A stretch of 64,000 nucleotides of DNA from Pseudomonas sp. Root71 (GTDB lineage: Bacteria > Pseudomonadota > Gammaproteobacteria > Pseudomonadales > Pseudomonadaceae): assembly GCF_001429045.1 (NCBI RefSeq), contig NZ_LMHY01000001.1:627892-691891 (forward strand). The letters run 5' to 3'. The position numbers and the translations under genes were made by a program. The notes below the pieces were generated by a model. That model saw only the letters and a program-made list of their open reading frames with translations. It ran no database searches and was not told the origin of the DNA. Positions 51,563-60,827 of the stretch are shown one piece after another. How positions within the stretch are numbered: position 1 is the first letter of the stretch; each line of letters begins with the position of its first letter.

Positions 51563-51648
51563 GAGCTGCCGAAGGCTGCGATCTTTTGATCTTGCTCTTC
51601 AGCGGCCTTGAATACGCCAAAAGATCGCAGGCTGCGCCAGCTCCTACA
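51559..51648. repeat. REP inverted pair (AGCTCCTACA type) starting at the agtB stop codon
   Basis: GTAGGAGCTGCCGAAGGCTG... (51559-51587) and AAAAGATCGCAGGCTGCGCC... (51619-51648) are inverted copies of the family also seen at 27971-28045. The TAG of the first copy is the agtB stop codon. It sits inside the agtABCD operon between the binding protein and permease genes, where a stabilising hairpin would favour extra binding protein. Confidence 0.92.
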
Positions 51649-51732
51649 GGGACTGGCGTGTTTCATGAGTGTTGATGTAATGCGGCATCACCGTGGGTGG
51701 TGCCGCCCATTCAAAGATTCCCGGAGTACGTC

Positions 51733-52980
51733 ATGGCTATCGCCGTTCCCCTGAACGAGGGCACCAGCCCCACCTTGAAGCAGCGGCTCAAGCACGCCGA
51801 GCGGGTCAATCGCTGGAAGGCCCAGGCGTTGATCGCGCCACTGGTGCTGTTTCTGTTGCTGGTGTTCCTGGTGCCGATCGTGGCGCTGCTCTACAAAAGC
51901 GTTGGCAACCCGGAAGTGGTCGGCGGCATGCCCCGCACAGTGACCGCCATCGCCAGTTGGGACGGCCGCGGCCTGCCCGCTGAACCGGTTTACAAAGCAG
52001 CGGCCGAAGACCTCGCCGAGGCTCGCAAGAATCAGACCCTGGGTGATCTGTCCAAACGCCTGAACATGGAACTGGCCGGCTACCGCAGCCTGCTGACCAA
52101 AACCGCCCGCGCCTTGCCGCTCACAACCGAGCCGGCTTCTTATAAAGAAGCGCTGGAAGGTCTCGATGAGCGTTGGGGCGACCCGGCCTACTGGCAAGCG
52201 GTACGTCGCAACACCAGCAGCATCACCCCGTATTATCTGCTGGCGGCCGTCGATCACCGCATCGACGACCTCGGCGAAATCGCCCCGGCCACCCCGGATC
52301 AGGCGATCTACCTCGACATCTTCGCCCGTACCTTCTGGATGGGCCTGGTCATCACCGTGATCTGCCTGGTGCTGGCGTATCCACTGGCTTATCTGCTGGC
52401 GAACCTGCCGTCGCGTCAGAGCAACCTGCTGATGATCCTGGTGCTGCTGCCGTTCTGGACTTCGATCCTGGTACGGGTCGCGGCGTGGATCGTGTTGCTG
52501 CAATCGGGTGGCCTGATCAACAGCGGCCTGATGGCCATGGGCATTATCGATAAGCCGATCGAGCTGGTGTTCAACCGCGTCGGTGTCTACATCTCCATGG
52601 TGCACATCCTGCTGCCGTTCATGATCCTGCCGATCTACAGCGTGATGAAAGGGATCTCGCCGACCTACATGCGCGCCGCGATTTCCCTCGGCTGCCATCC
52701 GTTCGCCAGCTTCTGGCGGGTGTATTTCCCGCAGACCTATGCCGGTGTCGGCGCCGGTTGCCTGTTGGTGTTCATCCTCGCCATCGGCTACTACATCACC
52801 CCGGCATTGTTGGGCAGCCCGAACGACCAGATGGTCAGCTACTTCGTCGCCTTCTACACCAACACCAGCATCAACTGGGGCATGGCGACCGCACTCGGTG
52901 GGCTGCTGTTGCTCGCGACGGTCGTGCTTTATCTGATTTACAGCTGGCTGGTAGGCGCAAGCCGCCTGCGCCTGAGCTAA
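51733..52980 (+). CDS. agtC: ABC importer permease AgtC with a large extracytoplasmic insert
   Basis: A 415-residue permease, longer than typical PotB relatives of about 280. After the first membrane helix (APLVLFLLLVFLVPIVALLY) comes about 140 hydrophilic residues (roughly 55-195), presumably in the periplasm. Five further helices follow. The ATPase-coupling EAA loop is AAISLGCHPFASFWRVYFPQ. The ATG at 51733 has GGAG 7 bases upstream and is preferred over an in-frame GTG at 51697. It pairs with AgtD, 12 bases downstream. Confidence 0.88.
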   Translation: MAIAVPLNEGTSPTLKQRLKHAERVNRWKAQALIAPLVLFLLLVFLVPIVALLYKSVGNPEVVGGMPRTVTAIASWDGRGLPAEPVYKAAAEDLAEARKNQTLGDLSKRLNMELAGYRSLLTKTARALPLTTEPASYKEALEGLDERWGDPAYWQAVRRNTSSITPYYLLAAVDHRIDDLGEIAPATPDQAIYLDIFARTFWMGLVITVICLVLAYPLAYLLANLPSRQSNLLMILVLLPFWTSILVRVAAWIVLLQSGGLINSGLMAMGIIDKPIELVFNRVGVYISMVHILLPFMILPIYSVMKGISPTYMRAAISLGCHPFASFWRVYFPQTYAGVGAGCLLVFILAIGYYITPALLGSPNDQMVSYFVAFYTNTSINWGMATALGGLLLLATVVLYLIYSWLVGASRLRLS

Positions 52981-52992
52981 GGGGAGAACGAA

Positions 52993-53817
52993 ATGCTGAG
53001 TCCTTATATGTCGCCCATCGAACGGGTGTGGTTCTACAGCTTGCGGATTCTCTGCGGCTTGATTCTGTTGTTCCTGATCCTGCCGGTGCTGGTGATCATT
53101 CCACTGTCGTTCAACTCCGGCAGCTTCCTGGTGTACCCGCTGCAGGGCTTCTCATTGCAGTGGTATCACGATTTCTTCGCCTCGGCGGAATGGATGCGCG
53201 CCCTGAAGAACAGCATCATCGTCGCCCCGGCAGCCACGGTGCTGGCCATGGTCTTCGGTACGCTGGCGGCGATCGGCCTGACCCGGGGCGACTTCCCCGG
53301 CAAGGCGCTGGTAATGGCTCTGGTGATTTCACCGATGGTGGTGCCGGTGGTGATCATCGGTGTGGCCAGTTACCTGTTCTTTGCTCCGTTGGGATTGGGT
53401 AACAGCTTCTTCTCGCTGATCGTGGTGCATGCGGTGTTGGGTGTGCCGTTCGTGATCATTACCGTGTCGGCGACCTTGCAGGGGTTCAACCATAACCTGG
53501 TGCGGGCCGCCGCGAGCCTGGGTGCTTCGCCGCTGACCACGTTCCGCCGGGTGACCTTGCCGCTGATTGCGCCGGGCGTGATCTCCGGGGCGCTGTTTGC
53601 CTTTGCGACGTCGTTCGATGAGGTGGTGGTGACGCTGTTCCTCGCCGGCCCCGAACAAGCGACCCTGCCACGGCAGATGTTCAGCGGCATCCGCGAGAAC
53701 CTCAGCCCGACCATCGCCGCCGCCGCGACGCTGCTGATTGCTTTCTCGGTGATCCTGCTGCTGACCCTGGAATGGCTGCGAGGGCGTAGCGAGAAACTGC
53801 GTACTGCGCAGGTCTGA
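52993..53817 (+). CDS. agtD: ABC importer permease AgtD
   Basis: A 274-residue PotC-type permease with six membrane helices (first ILCGLILLFLILPVLVIIPL). The EAA coupling loop is RAAASLGASPLTTFRRVTLP. It completes the AgtABCD importer. GGGGAGAA precedes the ATG. A REP pair follows 14 bases after the stop and ends the operon. Confidence 0.9.
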   Translation: MLSPYMSPIERVWFYSLRILCGLILLFLILPVLVIIPLSFNSGSFLVYPLQGFSLQWYHDFFASAEWMRALKNSIIVAPAATVLAMVFGTLAAIGLTRGDFPGKALVMALVISPMVVPVVIIGVASYLFFAPLGLGNSFFSLIVVHAVLGVPFVIITVSATLQGFNHNLVRAAASLGASPLTTFRRVTLPLIAPGVISGALFAFATSFDEVVVTLFLAGPEQATLPRQMFSGIRENLSPTIAAAATLLIAFSVILLLTLEWLRGRSEKLRTAQV

Positions 53818-53831
53818 CGAATCACCTCATT

Positions 53832-53927
53832 CCCTGTGGGAGCGAGCTTGCTCGCGATGACGGACTATCAGTCGACATCTTTATCGACTGGAACTACCTC
53901 ATCGCGAGCAAGCTCGCTCCCACAGGG
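53832..53927. repeat. REP inverted pair (GTGGGAGCGAGC type), perfect 29-bp arms
   Basis: Arms at 53832-53860 and 53899-53927 are perfect reverse complements containing GTGGGAGCGAGCTTGCTCGC. The inner spacer has a further GTCGA...TCGAC dyad. It lies between agtD and the alcohol dehydrogenase gene. Confidence 0.93.
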
Positions 53928-54036
53928 ATTTTTGGCGTTTTCGAGGTCCTCGGTCATTCACGACCTGAATAGAAGACAACCTCTAATCCCCAGCTACTAT
54001 TGTGCCCAGCTCCCCTACCTATAAGAGGCTGCGCAC

Positions 54037-55185
54037 ATGAGTCTTTCCTCTTTCAAAATCGCTCACAAATTGATCACCGGCGCAGGTGCCATCGAGCAAC
54101 TGTCTGCCGAACTGGCGCGTCTGGACATAGACAACCCACTGATCGTTACTGATGCCGCTTTGGTGAAATCCGGCACGGTAGAACTGGCACTGGAGCAGCT
54201 GGGCGAACGCAGTTACGAGATTTTCGACCGGGTGCTGCCGGACCCGGAAATAGCCATCGTCGAAGATTGCATGCAGGCCTATCGTGACGGTGGGCATGAC
54301 GGCTTGATCGGCCTCGGTGGCGGTAGTGCCATCGACATTGCCAAGAGCGTGGCGGCCTACGCCGGGTACCACGGTGCGCTGGCGGATCTGTTCGGCATCG
54401 ATCAGGTCCCGCGCAAAGGCCCGCCGCTGATCGCCATCCCGACCACCGCCGGCACCGGCTCGGAGGTGACCAACGTCGCCATCCTTTCCGACAAGGTCGC
54501 GCAACTGAAGAAGGGCATTGTCAGCGACTTTCTGTTGCCGGATGTGGCGCTGGTCAGTCCGCAAATGACCCTGACCTGTCCGCGCAGCGTCACGGCGGCC
54601 AGCGGCGTCGATGCGCTGGTGCATGCCATCGAGTCCTATCTGTCGGTCAACGCCTCGCCGATTACCGATGCCCTGGCCATCGGCGCCATCAAGTTGATCG
54701 CCAAGGCTTTGCCCAAGGCGTATGCCAATCCGTCGAACCTGCAAGCCCGGGAAGACATGGCCACTGCCAGCCTGATGGCCGGCATGGCGTTCGGCAATGC
54801 CGGGGTTGGCGCGGTGCACGCGCTGGCGTATCCGCTGGGCGGGCGCTTCAACATTGCCCATGGGGTCAGTAATGCCTTGCTACTGCCCCATGTCATGACC
54901 TGGAACAAGATGGCCTGTATCGAACGCATGCAGGATATCGCCGAGGCCATGGGCGTGAAGACCGCTCGCTTGAGCATCAACGAAGCGGCTGACAAAGCCG
55001 TGCAAGCCATGACCGAACTGTGTGCCGCGGTGGAAATTCCCCAGGGCCTGCGTAGTTTCGGTGTGCCCGAGGACGCCATTCCTTCCATGGCCGTGGAAGC
55101 AGCGGGGATCGAGCGCTTGATGCGCAACAATCCGCGTAAGTTGAGTGCCGTCGATATCGAAAAGATCTATCGCGCGGCGTACTAG
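54037..55185 (+). CDS. Iron-containing (group III) alcohol dehydrogenase
   Basis: A 382-residue NAD(P)-dependent dehydrogenase of the Fe-ADH family. It has the nucleotide-binding GGGSAIDIAKSVA, IPTTAGTGSEVTNVA, and metal ligands in ASGVDALVHAIESY (Asp, His) and GAVHALAYPLGGRFNIAHGV (two His). Substrate is unknown; relatives reduce or oxidise simple alcohols and aldehydes. In P. aeruginosa, as I recall, agtD is followed directly by rpe, so this gene looks like an insertion of the fluorescens side. It is bounded upstream by a REP pair. Confidence 0.88.
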   Translation: MSLSSFKIAHKLITGAGAIEQLSAELARLDIDNPLIVTDAALVKSGTVELALEQLGERSYEIFDRVLPDPEIAIVEDCMQAYRDGGHDGLIGLGGGSAIDIAKSVAAYAGYHGALADLFGIDQVPRKGPPLIAIPTTAGTGSEVTNVAILSDKVAQLKKGIVSDFLLPDVALVSPQMTLTCPRSVTAASGVDALVHAIESYLSVNASPITDALAIGAIKLIAKALPKAYANPSNLQAREDMATASLMAGMAFGNAGVGAVHALAYPLGGRFNIAHGVSNALLLPHVMTWNKMACIERMQDIAEAMGVKTARLSINEAADKAVQAMTELCAAVEIPQGLRSFGVPEDAIPSMAVEAAGIERLMRNNPRKLSAVDIEKIYRAAY

Positions 55186-55300
55186 GACCCCAGCCGTCGA
55201 TGGATGATGGCAAGGTCCAATCATCGCGCTCACGGTGCGCGCTTCAAAGCATGAGGTATACAATGCGCGCCATCGTGATTCTGCTCAGAAAAGGTGCGTC

Positions 55301-55975
55301 ATGCAGCCCTTCGTAATTGCTCCGTCGATTCTCTCCGCCGACTTCGCCCGCCTGGGTGAAGAAGTGGACAACGTCCTGGCCGCCGGCGCCGACTTCGTGC
55401 ACTTCGATGTCATGGACAATCATTACGTACCGAACCTGACCATCGGCCCGATGGTCTGCGCGGCACTGCGCAAGTATGGCGTGACCGCGCCGATCGACGC
55501 GCACCTGATGGTCAGCCCGGTGGACCGCATCGTGGGCGACTTCATCGAAGCCGGCGCGACCTACATCACCTTCCACCCGGAAGCGAGCCAGCACGTCGAC
55601 CGCTCTCTGCAACTGATCCGCGAAGGCGGCTGCAAGTCGGGCCTGGTGTTCAACCCGGCGACCCCGCTGGACGTGCTCAAGTACGTGATGGACAAGGTCG
55701 ACATGATCCTGCTGATGAGCGTCAACCCGGGCTTCGGCGGGCAGAAGTTCATCCCCGGCACCCTCGACAAACTGCGCGAAGCGCGGGCACTGATCGATGC
55801 GTCGGGCCGTGACATCCGCCTGGAAATCGACGGCGGCGTGAACGTGAACAACATTCGCGAAATCGCCGCGGCTGGCGCTGACACCTTCGTCGCCGGCTCG
55901 GCCATCTTCAATGCGCCGAACTATCAGGAAGTCATCGAGAAGATGCGTTCCGAACTGGCGCTGGCTCGCCCATGA
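55301..55975 (+). CDS. rpe: Ribulose-phosphate 3-epimerase
   Basis: Interconverts ribulose 5-phosphate and xylulose 5-phosphate. 224 residues beginning [20 protein letters not shown]. It has [16 protein letters not shown] with metal ligands, [32 protein letters not shown] and FVAGSAIF. The ATG at 55301 is used rather than an in-frame extension to 55235. It overlaps gph by 4 bases. Confidence 0.97.
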   Translation: MQPFVIAPSILSADFARLGEEVDNVLAAGADFVHFDVMDNHYVPNLTIGPMVCAALRKYGVTAPIDAHLMVSPVDRIVGDFIEAGATYITFHPEASQHVDRSLQLIREGGCKSGLVFNPATPLDVLKYVMDKVDMILLMSVNPGFGGQKFIPGTLDKLREARALIDASGRDIRLEIDGGVNVNNIREIAAAGADTFVAGSAIFNAPNYQEVIEKMRSELALARP

Positions 55976-56790
55976 GTGGATTTGAGCAGTTGTTCCCGGG
56001 GCAACTGCCGCGGCTGGTGATGTTCGATCTGGACGGTACCTTGATCGACTCGGTCCCGGACCTGGCAGTGGCTGTGGACAAGATGCTGCTCAAACTCGGT
56101 CGCAAGCCCGCCGGTCTGGAAGCGGTACGCGAATGGGTCGGCAACGGCGCGCCGGTACTGGTGCGTCGTGCGCTGGCTGGCGCTATCGATCATTCGGCGG
56201 TCGATGACCACGAAGCCGAACGGGCGCTGGAGCATTTCATGCAGGCTTATGGCGAGAGCCATGAGTTGACCGTGGTTTACCCCGGCGTGCGCGACACCCT
56301 CAAATGGCTGCAAAAGCAGGGCGTCGAGATGGCGCTGATCACCAACAAGCCGGAGCGTTTCGTCGCGCCGCTGCTGGATCAGATGAAAATCGGCCGTTAT
56401 TTCCGCTGGATCATCGGCGGCGACACCCTGCCACAAAAAAAGCCCGATCCGGCCGCACTGTTTTTCGTGATGAAAATGGCCAACATTCCGGCTTCGCAGT
56501 CTTTGTTCGTCGGCGATTCGCGCAGCGATGTGCTGGCGGCGAAAGCGGCGGGGGTCAAGTGCGTGGCCCTGAGCTACGGCTATAACCACGGTCGGCCGAT
56601 CGCGGAAGAATCGCCGGCACTGGTGATCGACGACCTGCGCAAGCTAATTCCCGGTTGCCTGGATCCGGCCGCTGAGATAACGTTGGCCGACGCTGTCAAA
56701 CCCCCTTCTGGAAACGCCATCGTGGTGGTCACTCGCAAACTCTGGATGAAAGTCATGAAGGCCCTGGCCCGCTGGCGTTGGCGCGCCTGA
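55972..56790 (+). CDS. gph: Phosphoglycolate phosphatase Gph (its C-terminus contains the trpE leader)
   Basis: A HAD-superfamily phosphatase for 2-phosphoglycolate formed during DNA repair. 272 residues with catalytic [13 protein letters not shown] (nucleophile and acid Asp), [19 protein letters not shown] and [16 protein letters not shown]. The last 40 or so residues after LIPGCLDP lie beyond the HAD fold and end [13 protein letters not shown]. That tail coincides with a trp leader-like peptide upstream of trpE, so the phosphatase frame runs through the attenuator peptide. Confidence 0.95.
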   Translation: MSGFEQLFPGQLPRLVMFDLDGTLIDSVPDLAVAVDKMLLKLGRKPAGLEAVREWVGNGAPVLVRRALAGAIDHSAVDDHEAERALEHFMQAYGESHELTVVYPGVRDTLKWLQKQGVEMALITNKPERFVAPLLDQMKIGRYFRWIIGGDTLPQKKPDPAALFFVMKMANIPASQSLFVGDSRSDVLAAKAAGVKCVALSYGYNHGRPIAEESPALVIDDLRKLIPGCLDPAAEITLADAVKPPSGNAIVVVTRKLWMKVMKALARWRWRA

Positions 56791-56859
56791 CTTGATCCTG
56801 GCCGGTTTCCGGCGCGTTTGCATACCTGACTGTTCGACCCTCAAGCCACGAGGCACCTC
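56746..56859 (+). promoter_or_regulatory. Probable trpE attenuator and leader peptide, in frame with the gph end
   Basis: An ATG at 56746 (or 56755) starts [14 protein letters not shown] and stops at 56788-56790, with two Trp codons separated by one Arg codon. Downstream, GCCGG-TTT-CCGGC (about 56801-56813) can form a hairpin, while GGCGCGCC at the peptide end can pair with GGCGCG at 56810-56815. These are mutually exclusive, as in attenuation. Control of trpE by attenuation has been reported in P. putida. The terminator here lacks a strong T run, so the mechanism is inferred. Confidence 0.6.
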
Positions 56860-58341
56860 ATGATCCGCGAAGAATTCCTGCGCTTGGCCGCTGCCGGCTA
56901 CAACCGCATTCCGCTTGCCTGCGAAACCCTGGCCGACTTCGACACGCCGCTGTCGATCTACCTGAAGCTGGCCGACGAGCCCAATTCCTACTTGCTGGAG
57001 TCCGTACAGGGCGGCGAGAAATGGGGGCGTTACTCGATCATCGGCCTGCCGTGCCGAACCGTGCTGCGGGTTCATGATCATCACGTCAGCGTGACCGTCG
57101 ATGGCGTCGAGACCGAAAGCCACGACGTGGAAGATCCGCTGGCCTTCGTCGAAGCCTTCAAGGCGCGCTACAACGTGCCGACCATTGCTGGCCTGCCGCG
57201 TTTCAACGGCGGCCTGGTGGGCTACTTCGGTTATGACTGCGTGCGTTATGTGGAGAAGCGCTTGGGCAAATGCCCGAACCCGGACCCGCTGGGCGTACCG
57301 GACATTCTGCTGATGGTGTCCGACGCCGTGGTGGTGTTCGACAACCTGGCCGGCAAGATGCACGCCATCGTCCTGGCCGACCCGGCGCAGGAAGACGCCT
57401 TTGAACAAGGTCGCGCGCGCCTGGAAGAGCTGCTGGAAAAACTCCGACAGCCGATCACCCCGCGCCGTGGCCTGGACTTCAGCAAGCAACAATCGGCTGA
57501 CCCGGTGTTTCGCTCCAGCTTCACCCAGAACGATTACGAAAAAGCCGTCGACACCATCAAGGAATACATCCTGGCCGGTGACTGCATGCAGGTCGTGCCA
57601 TCCCAGCGCATGTCGATCGACTTCAAGGCGGCCCCCATCGATCTGTATCGCGCACTGCGCTGCTTCAACCCGACGCCTTACATGTACTTCTTCAACTTCG
57701 GCGACTTCCACGTCGTTGGCAGTTCGCCGGAAGTACTGGTGCGGGTCGAAGACAACCTGATCACCGTGCGCCCGATTGCCGGCACCCGTCCGCGGGGCGC
57801 CAACGAAGAGGCTGACCTGGCGCTGGAAAAAGACCTGCTGTCGGACGACAAGGAAATCGCCGAGCATTTGATGCTGATCGACCTGGGGCGTAACGACACC
57901 GGTCGCGTTTCGGAAATCGGCTCGGTGAAACTGACTGAGAAGATGGTCATCGAGCGTTACTCCAACGTGATGCATATCGTGTCCAACGTCACCGGGCAAC
58001 TGAAAGCCGGGCTGACGGCCATGGATGCACTGCGGGCGATTCTGCCGGCGGGCACCTTGTCCGGCGCACCGAAGATTCGCGCGATGGAAATCATCGACGA
58101 ACTGGAGCCGGTCAAACGTGGCGTCTACGGCGGTGCGGTCGGTTACTTCGCCTGGAACGGCAACATGGACACCGCCATTGCGATCCGCACGGCGGTGATC
58201 AAGAACGGCGAGCTGCATGTGCAGGCCGGTGGCGGCATCGTTGCCGACTCGGTGCCGGCGCTGGAATGGGAAGAAACCCTGAACAAGCGCCGCGCGATGT
58301 TCCGCGCCGTTGCCCTGGCGGAACAAACACCGAACGCCTGA
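56860..58341 (+). CDS. trpE: Anthranilate synthase component I TrpE
   Basis: Forms anthranilate from chorismate with ammonia supplied by TrpG. 493 residues beginning [20 protein letters not shown]. The tryptophan-feedback site is in [19 protein letters not shown]. The chorismate-binding core includes [38 protein letters not shown] and [20 protein letters not shown]. Unlike trpG, trpD and trpC it stands alone, 2.5 kb upstream of them, with estA between. Confidence 0.98.
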   Translation: MIREEFLRLAAAGYNRIPLACETLADFDTPLSIYLKLADEPNSYLLESVQGGEKWGRYSIIGLPCRTVLRVHDHHVSVTVDGVETESHDVEDPLAFVEAFKARYNVPTIAGLPRFNGGLVGYFGYDCVRYVEKRLGKCPNPDPLGVPDILLMVSDAVVVFDNLAGKMHAIVLADPAQEDAFEQGRARLEELLEKLRQPITPRRGLDFSKQQSADPVFRSSFTQNDYEKAVDTIKEYILAGDCMQVVPSQRMSIDFKAAPIDLYRALRCFNPTPYMYFFNFGDFHVVGSSPEVLVRVEDNLITVRPIAGTRPRGANEEADLALEKDLLSDDKEIAEHLMLIDLGRNDTGRVSEIGSVKLTEKMVIERYSNVMHIVSNVTGQLKAGLTAMDALRAILPAGTLSGAPKIRAMEIIDELEPVKRGVYGGAVGYFAWNGNMDTAIAIRTAVIKNGELHVQAGGGIVADSVPALEWEETLNKRRAMFRAVALAEQTPNA

Positions 58342-58356
58342 GTTTGCGAAAAAACC

Positions 58357-58445
58357 TGTGGGAGCGAGCTTGCTCGCGATGGGGCCATCACTGCCACATT
58401 GATGTTGTCTGACCCACCGCTATCGCGAGCAAGCTCGCTCCCACA
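58357..58445. repeat. REP inverted pair (GTGGGAGCGAGC type), 24-bp arms
   Basis: Arms at 58357-58380 and 58422-58445 are perfect inverted copies containing GTGGGAGCGAGCTTGCTCGC. They lie between trpE and the bidirectional terminator. Confidence 0.93.
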
Positions 58446-58460
58446 ATGATCTCATCGCCA

Positions 58461-58496
58461 AAAAAACGCGGCGCCTGTGAGGGCGCCGCGTTTTTT
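58461..58496. terminator. Strong bidirectional terminator between trpE and estA
   Basis: AAAAAACGCGGCGCC (58461-58475) and GGCGCCGCGTTTTTT (58482-58496) form a perfect 15-bp stem with a six-base loop. T runs lie on both strands, fitting the convergent trpE and estA genes. Confidence 0.96.
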
Positions 58497-58508
58497 ATTG
58501 GTTGCACA

Positions 58509-60419
58509 TCAGAAGTCCAGCGCAACACCTACATTGATGCCCTGTTGGGTGAAGTCGTCGTCCTTGCGGATGTTGTAGCTGGCGCGCAGTGCCAGGTCCT
58601 TGGTGAGGTTGTGGCTCACCCCCAGGTTCACATGTTGCAAGTGACTTTGCGGGGTGTAGCCTTCCAGCGTGAACTGGTTGTTTGGCAGGCTGTTGAGGTT
58701 GATGTCCACGTCCTGGGTATCGTCGTTGTACTCACGCTCGATTGCCGCTTCGCCGAACACCTGGGTTTGCGGGGTGATCTGGTATTTGCCCTGCAGGCCA
58801 GCGCCCAGGCGCCGGGAAATACGCTCCTGATCGGCGAAGGTCAGCGCCGTGGAATTGTTTCCGTCCTCCGAGTAACCATCGACTTGTACCTTGGCGAAGT
58901 CGGCGCTGACAAACGGCGACAGGTGCCAAGGACTGCTGGCTTGTTGCGCAATGTCGTAGCCCACGCGTGCGCTGAAGGCTTCGACGTAGCCGCTGGTATC
59001 GCCTTTTTCGCCGCGTTCGTTGACGCCCAGCTGGAATTTGCGCTTGAGGCTGTCGTAATCCAGATGCCCGGCCGTCAGCGCCGCGTCGGCCCACACACGG
59101 TTTTGCTGGTACTGGGCGAATGCCGTGCCCAGGTAAGTGTTGAGCTTGTAGTCGGAGTCGTTGTTGCCGGCTTCGAGTTCCTGGTTATAGAAACCGGCCA
59201 CCAGACCAACACGCCAGGCATCGTTGAGACGATAGCTGCCACCGATGTTCAGGTTGGCTCCGTTGCCGTCGGCGCTTGCAACGCTGTCCTGGCCGTCAAA
59301 GTCCTGATGCTGTCCGCCGGCGGAAACGATGGCTCGCCATTGGCCGACGCCTTGCCAGTTTTCCCAATCGGCCAGCCACTGGTTGCGCAACTCATCCTGA
59401 TGCGCACGCACGGTGCCCTGGGCCATTTCCGGCAGCAGGGTCAGCTCCCATGGTGCGGCCAGCAGGGAATAGGCGTAATCGGCGATCAGGCGTTGCCCGG
59501 CTTCGGTGGGGTGCACCGAGTCGTTGTAGATCAGCTTGGTCGGGTCCGGCGTGGCGCTGTTGATGCCGTAGCGGGCATTCTCGGTACAACCGTTGCCGCT
59601 GAAGCAGGTGGTGATGAGGTTCTGGTCGGTGGCCAGGCCAAACTGTGCCGGGTTGGCGAACGTCTCTTTGAGCAGTACCGGAATGTTGAGCGGGATGACT
59701 TCGGCATTGATGTTTTGCAGTCGGCTTACCAGTTCAGTGTTGAACTGGGCGCTGAGTTGAGATGTGAACGCTTGCAGCGGCGTGCCGTTGAACGCTGGGG
59801 TAAAGCCGATATCGGGCAGCAACCAGACCATGACGTATCTGGCACCGGCGGTTTGCAGGGTCTGCACGCTGTCGGCCAGGCGGTCGGCGGCGGCACTGGC
59901 TTGGGGCAGGCTGGTGACGCGTCCTTGCAGGAAGTCGTTACCGCCGCCCGACAGGTAATACAGTGCGTTCGGGTCGGCACGGAAGTTATTGGATGGAAGA
60001 TAGCCGGACCGGGTGCGTTCGCCGGTGGCGGAGATGCTGGTAATCGAATCAAGAATCTGGTCGGTACGGTAGCCGCCTACAGCCCAGTTGTTACCATCAG
60101 GCAGGCCTTCGTTGGCGCGAACTGCTGAAGTAGAAGATGCCGTCTGGTCCGGTGAAAACCCCAGTTTCCCACCCAGGATCTGTGTGGAGTTGAGCGAGCG
60201 GACTTCGCCGCTGCCATCCAGGTACACCGGTCCCGTCCGGTTGGTGAAGCGCTGTGTCGCTCCGGCAGGCCCGCCCGTGTCGGCAAAGGTCCCTGCATCG
60301 TTGAGACTGTCCCCGAAGACAACGAAATTTGTATAAGGATTGGGTGCGGCGTTCGCCTGGGCGCATGCGATCGCGAGCAAGCATCCTGCGAGCGGTACAA
60401 ACAACGACTGTTTGATCAT
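58509..60419 (-). CDS. estA: Autotransporter esterase EstA (GDSL/SGNH hydrolase)
   Basis: A 636-residue outer-membrane esterase. It has a signal peptide ([20 protein letters not shown]) and an N-terminal SGNH passenger with nucleophile Ser38 in [13 protein letters not shown]. The [10 protein letters not shown] block and the catalytic pair [10 protein letters not shown] follow. A C-terminal autotransporter beta-barrel (about 370-636) ends in hydrophobic residues and Phe (INVGVALDF). EstA of P. aeruginosa affects rhamnolipids and motility; P. putida carries a homologue (EstP), as I recall at this same trpE-trpG site. The ATG at 60419 is chosen over TTG 60425. Confidence 0.94.
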   Translation of the reverse strand: MIKQSLFVPLAGCLLAIACAQANAAPNPYTNFVVFGDSLNDAGTFADTGGPAGATQRFTNRTGPVYLDGSGEVRSLNSTQILGGKLGFSPDQTASSTSAVRANEGLPDGNNWAVGGYRTDQILDSITSISATGERTRSGYLPSNNFRADPNALYYLSGGGNDFLQGRVTSLPQASAAADRLADSVQTLQTAGARYVMVWLLPDIGFTPAFNGTPLQAFTSQLSAQFNTELVSRLQNINAEVIPLNIPVLLKETFANPAQFGLATDQNLITTCFSGNGCTENARYGINSATPDPTKLIYNDSVHPTEAGQRLIADYAYSLLAAPWELTLLPEMAQGTVRAHQDELRNQWLADWENWQGVGQWRAIVSAGGQHQDFDGQDSVASADGNGANLNIGGSYRLNDAWRVGLVAGFYNQELEAGNNDSDYKLNTYLGTAFAQYQQNRVWADAALTAGHLDYDSLKRKFQLGVNERGEKGDTSGYVEAFSARVGYDIAQQASSPWHLSPFVSADFAKVQVDGYSEDGNNSTALTFADQERISRRLGAGLQGKYQITPQTQVFGEAAIEREYNDDTQDVDINLNSLPNNQFTLEGYTPQSHLQHVNLGVSHNLTKDLALRASYNIRKDDDFTQQGINVGVALDF

Positions 60420-60593
60420 GAGCAAGTCCGTTTATTTATTGTTTTAGTGAACGAAACGACAGTACCAAAAACTTTCGGCCTTTTGCCATCTGTCGCGAAG
60501 CCTTTGATAGATTCGCGGACAGTGCCTCCGGCGATATTGCGCGCTCTGCCCAGCTAAGTTACTGTGCCGGGACGTACGAACGAGACCTTCCCC

Positions 60594-60827
60594 GTGTTGA
60601 TCATCAGTAAACTCCTGGATCAAGTCATCAAGGCACACGCCCGCTGGCGTTGGCGCGCCTGAATTCTTTTGCCGGCTTCGCCGGACCTGTACCGCTTTGC
60701 CTTCTTTACCTGTTTGAAATGCCGCTTTGCTGGCGCTACGTCGGCACCTGACAAAGCGCAGCGCCCTGCGGGTAAAACATTCGAAGGCCATCTTTAAAGT
60801 CAGTGAGTTCAAGAGGTTCTATACGCC
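60594..60827 (+). promoter_or_regulatory. Probable trpGDC attenuator and leader peptide
   Basis: A small open frame from GTG 60594 (or TTG 60597) ends KAHARWRWRA and stops at 60660-60662. Its last 24 bases are identical to the end of the trpE leader at 56767-56790. The 165 bases that follow can form several competing hairpins: CCGGC-TTC-GCCGG at 60672-60684, CGCTTTG (60723-60729) with CAAAGCG (60752-60758), and GGCGCT (60732-60737) with AGCGCC (60760-60765). This fits a tryptophan-responsive leader as reported for trpGDC in P. putida. The trpG ribosome site AAGAGG is at the end. Confidence 0.6.

Noticed and set aside
60360..60385. A REP-like GATCGCGAGCAAGC segment in estA
   Set aside because: It lies in the signal peptide coding sequence, lacks the GTGGGA head and has no inverted partner; probably chance or codon use.
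58341..60827. Pyocin or tail-like bacteriocin cluster between trpE and trpG
   Set aside because: Only estA and regulatory sequence are present; no tail, lysis or prtN/prtR-like genes.
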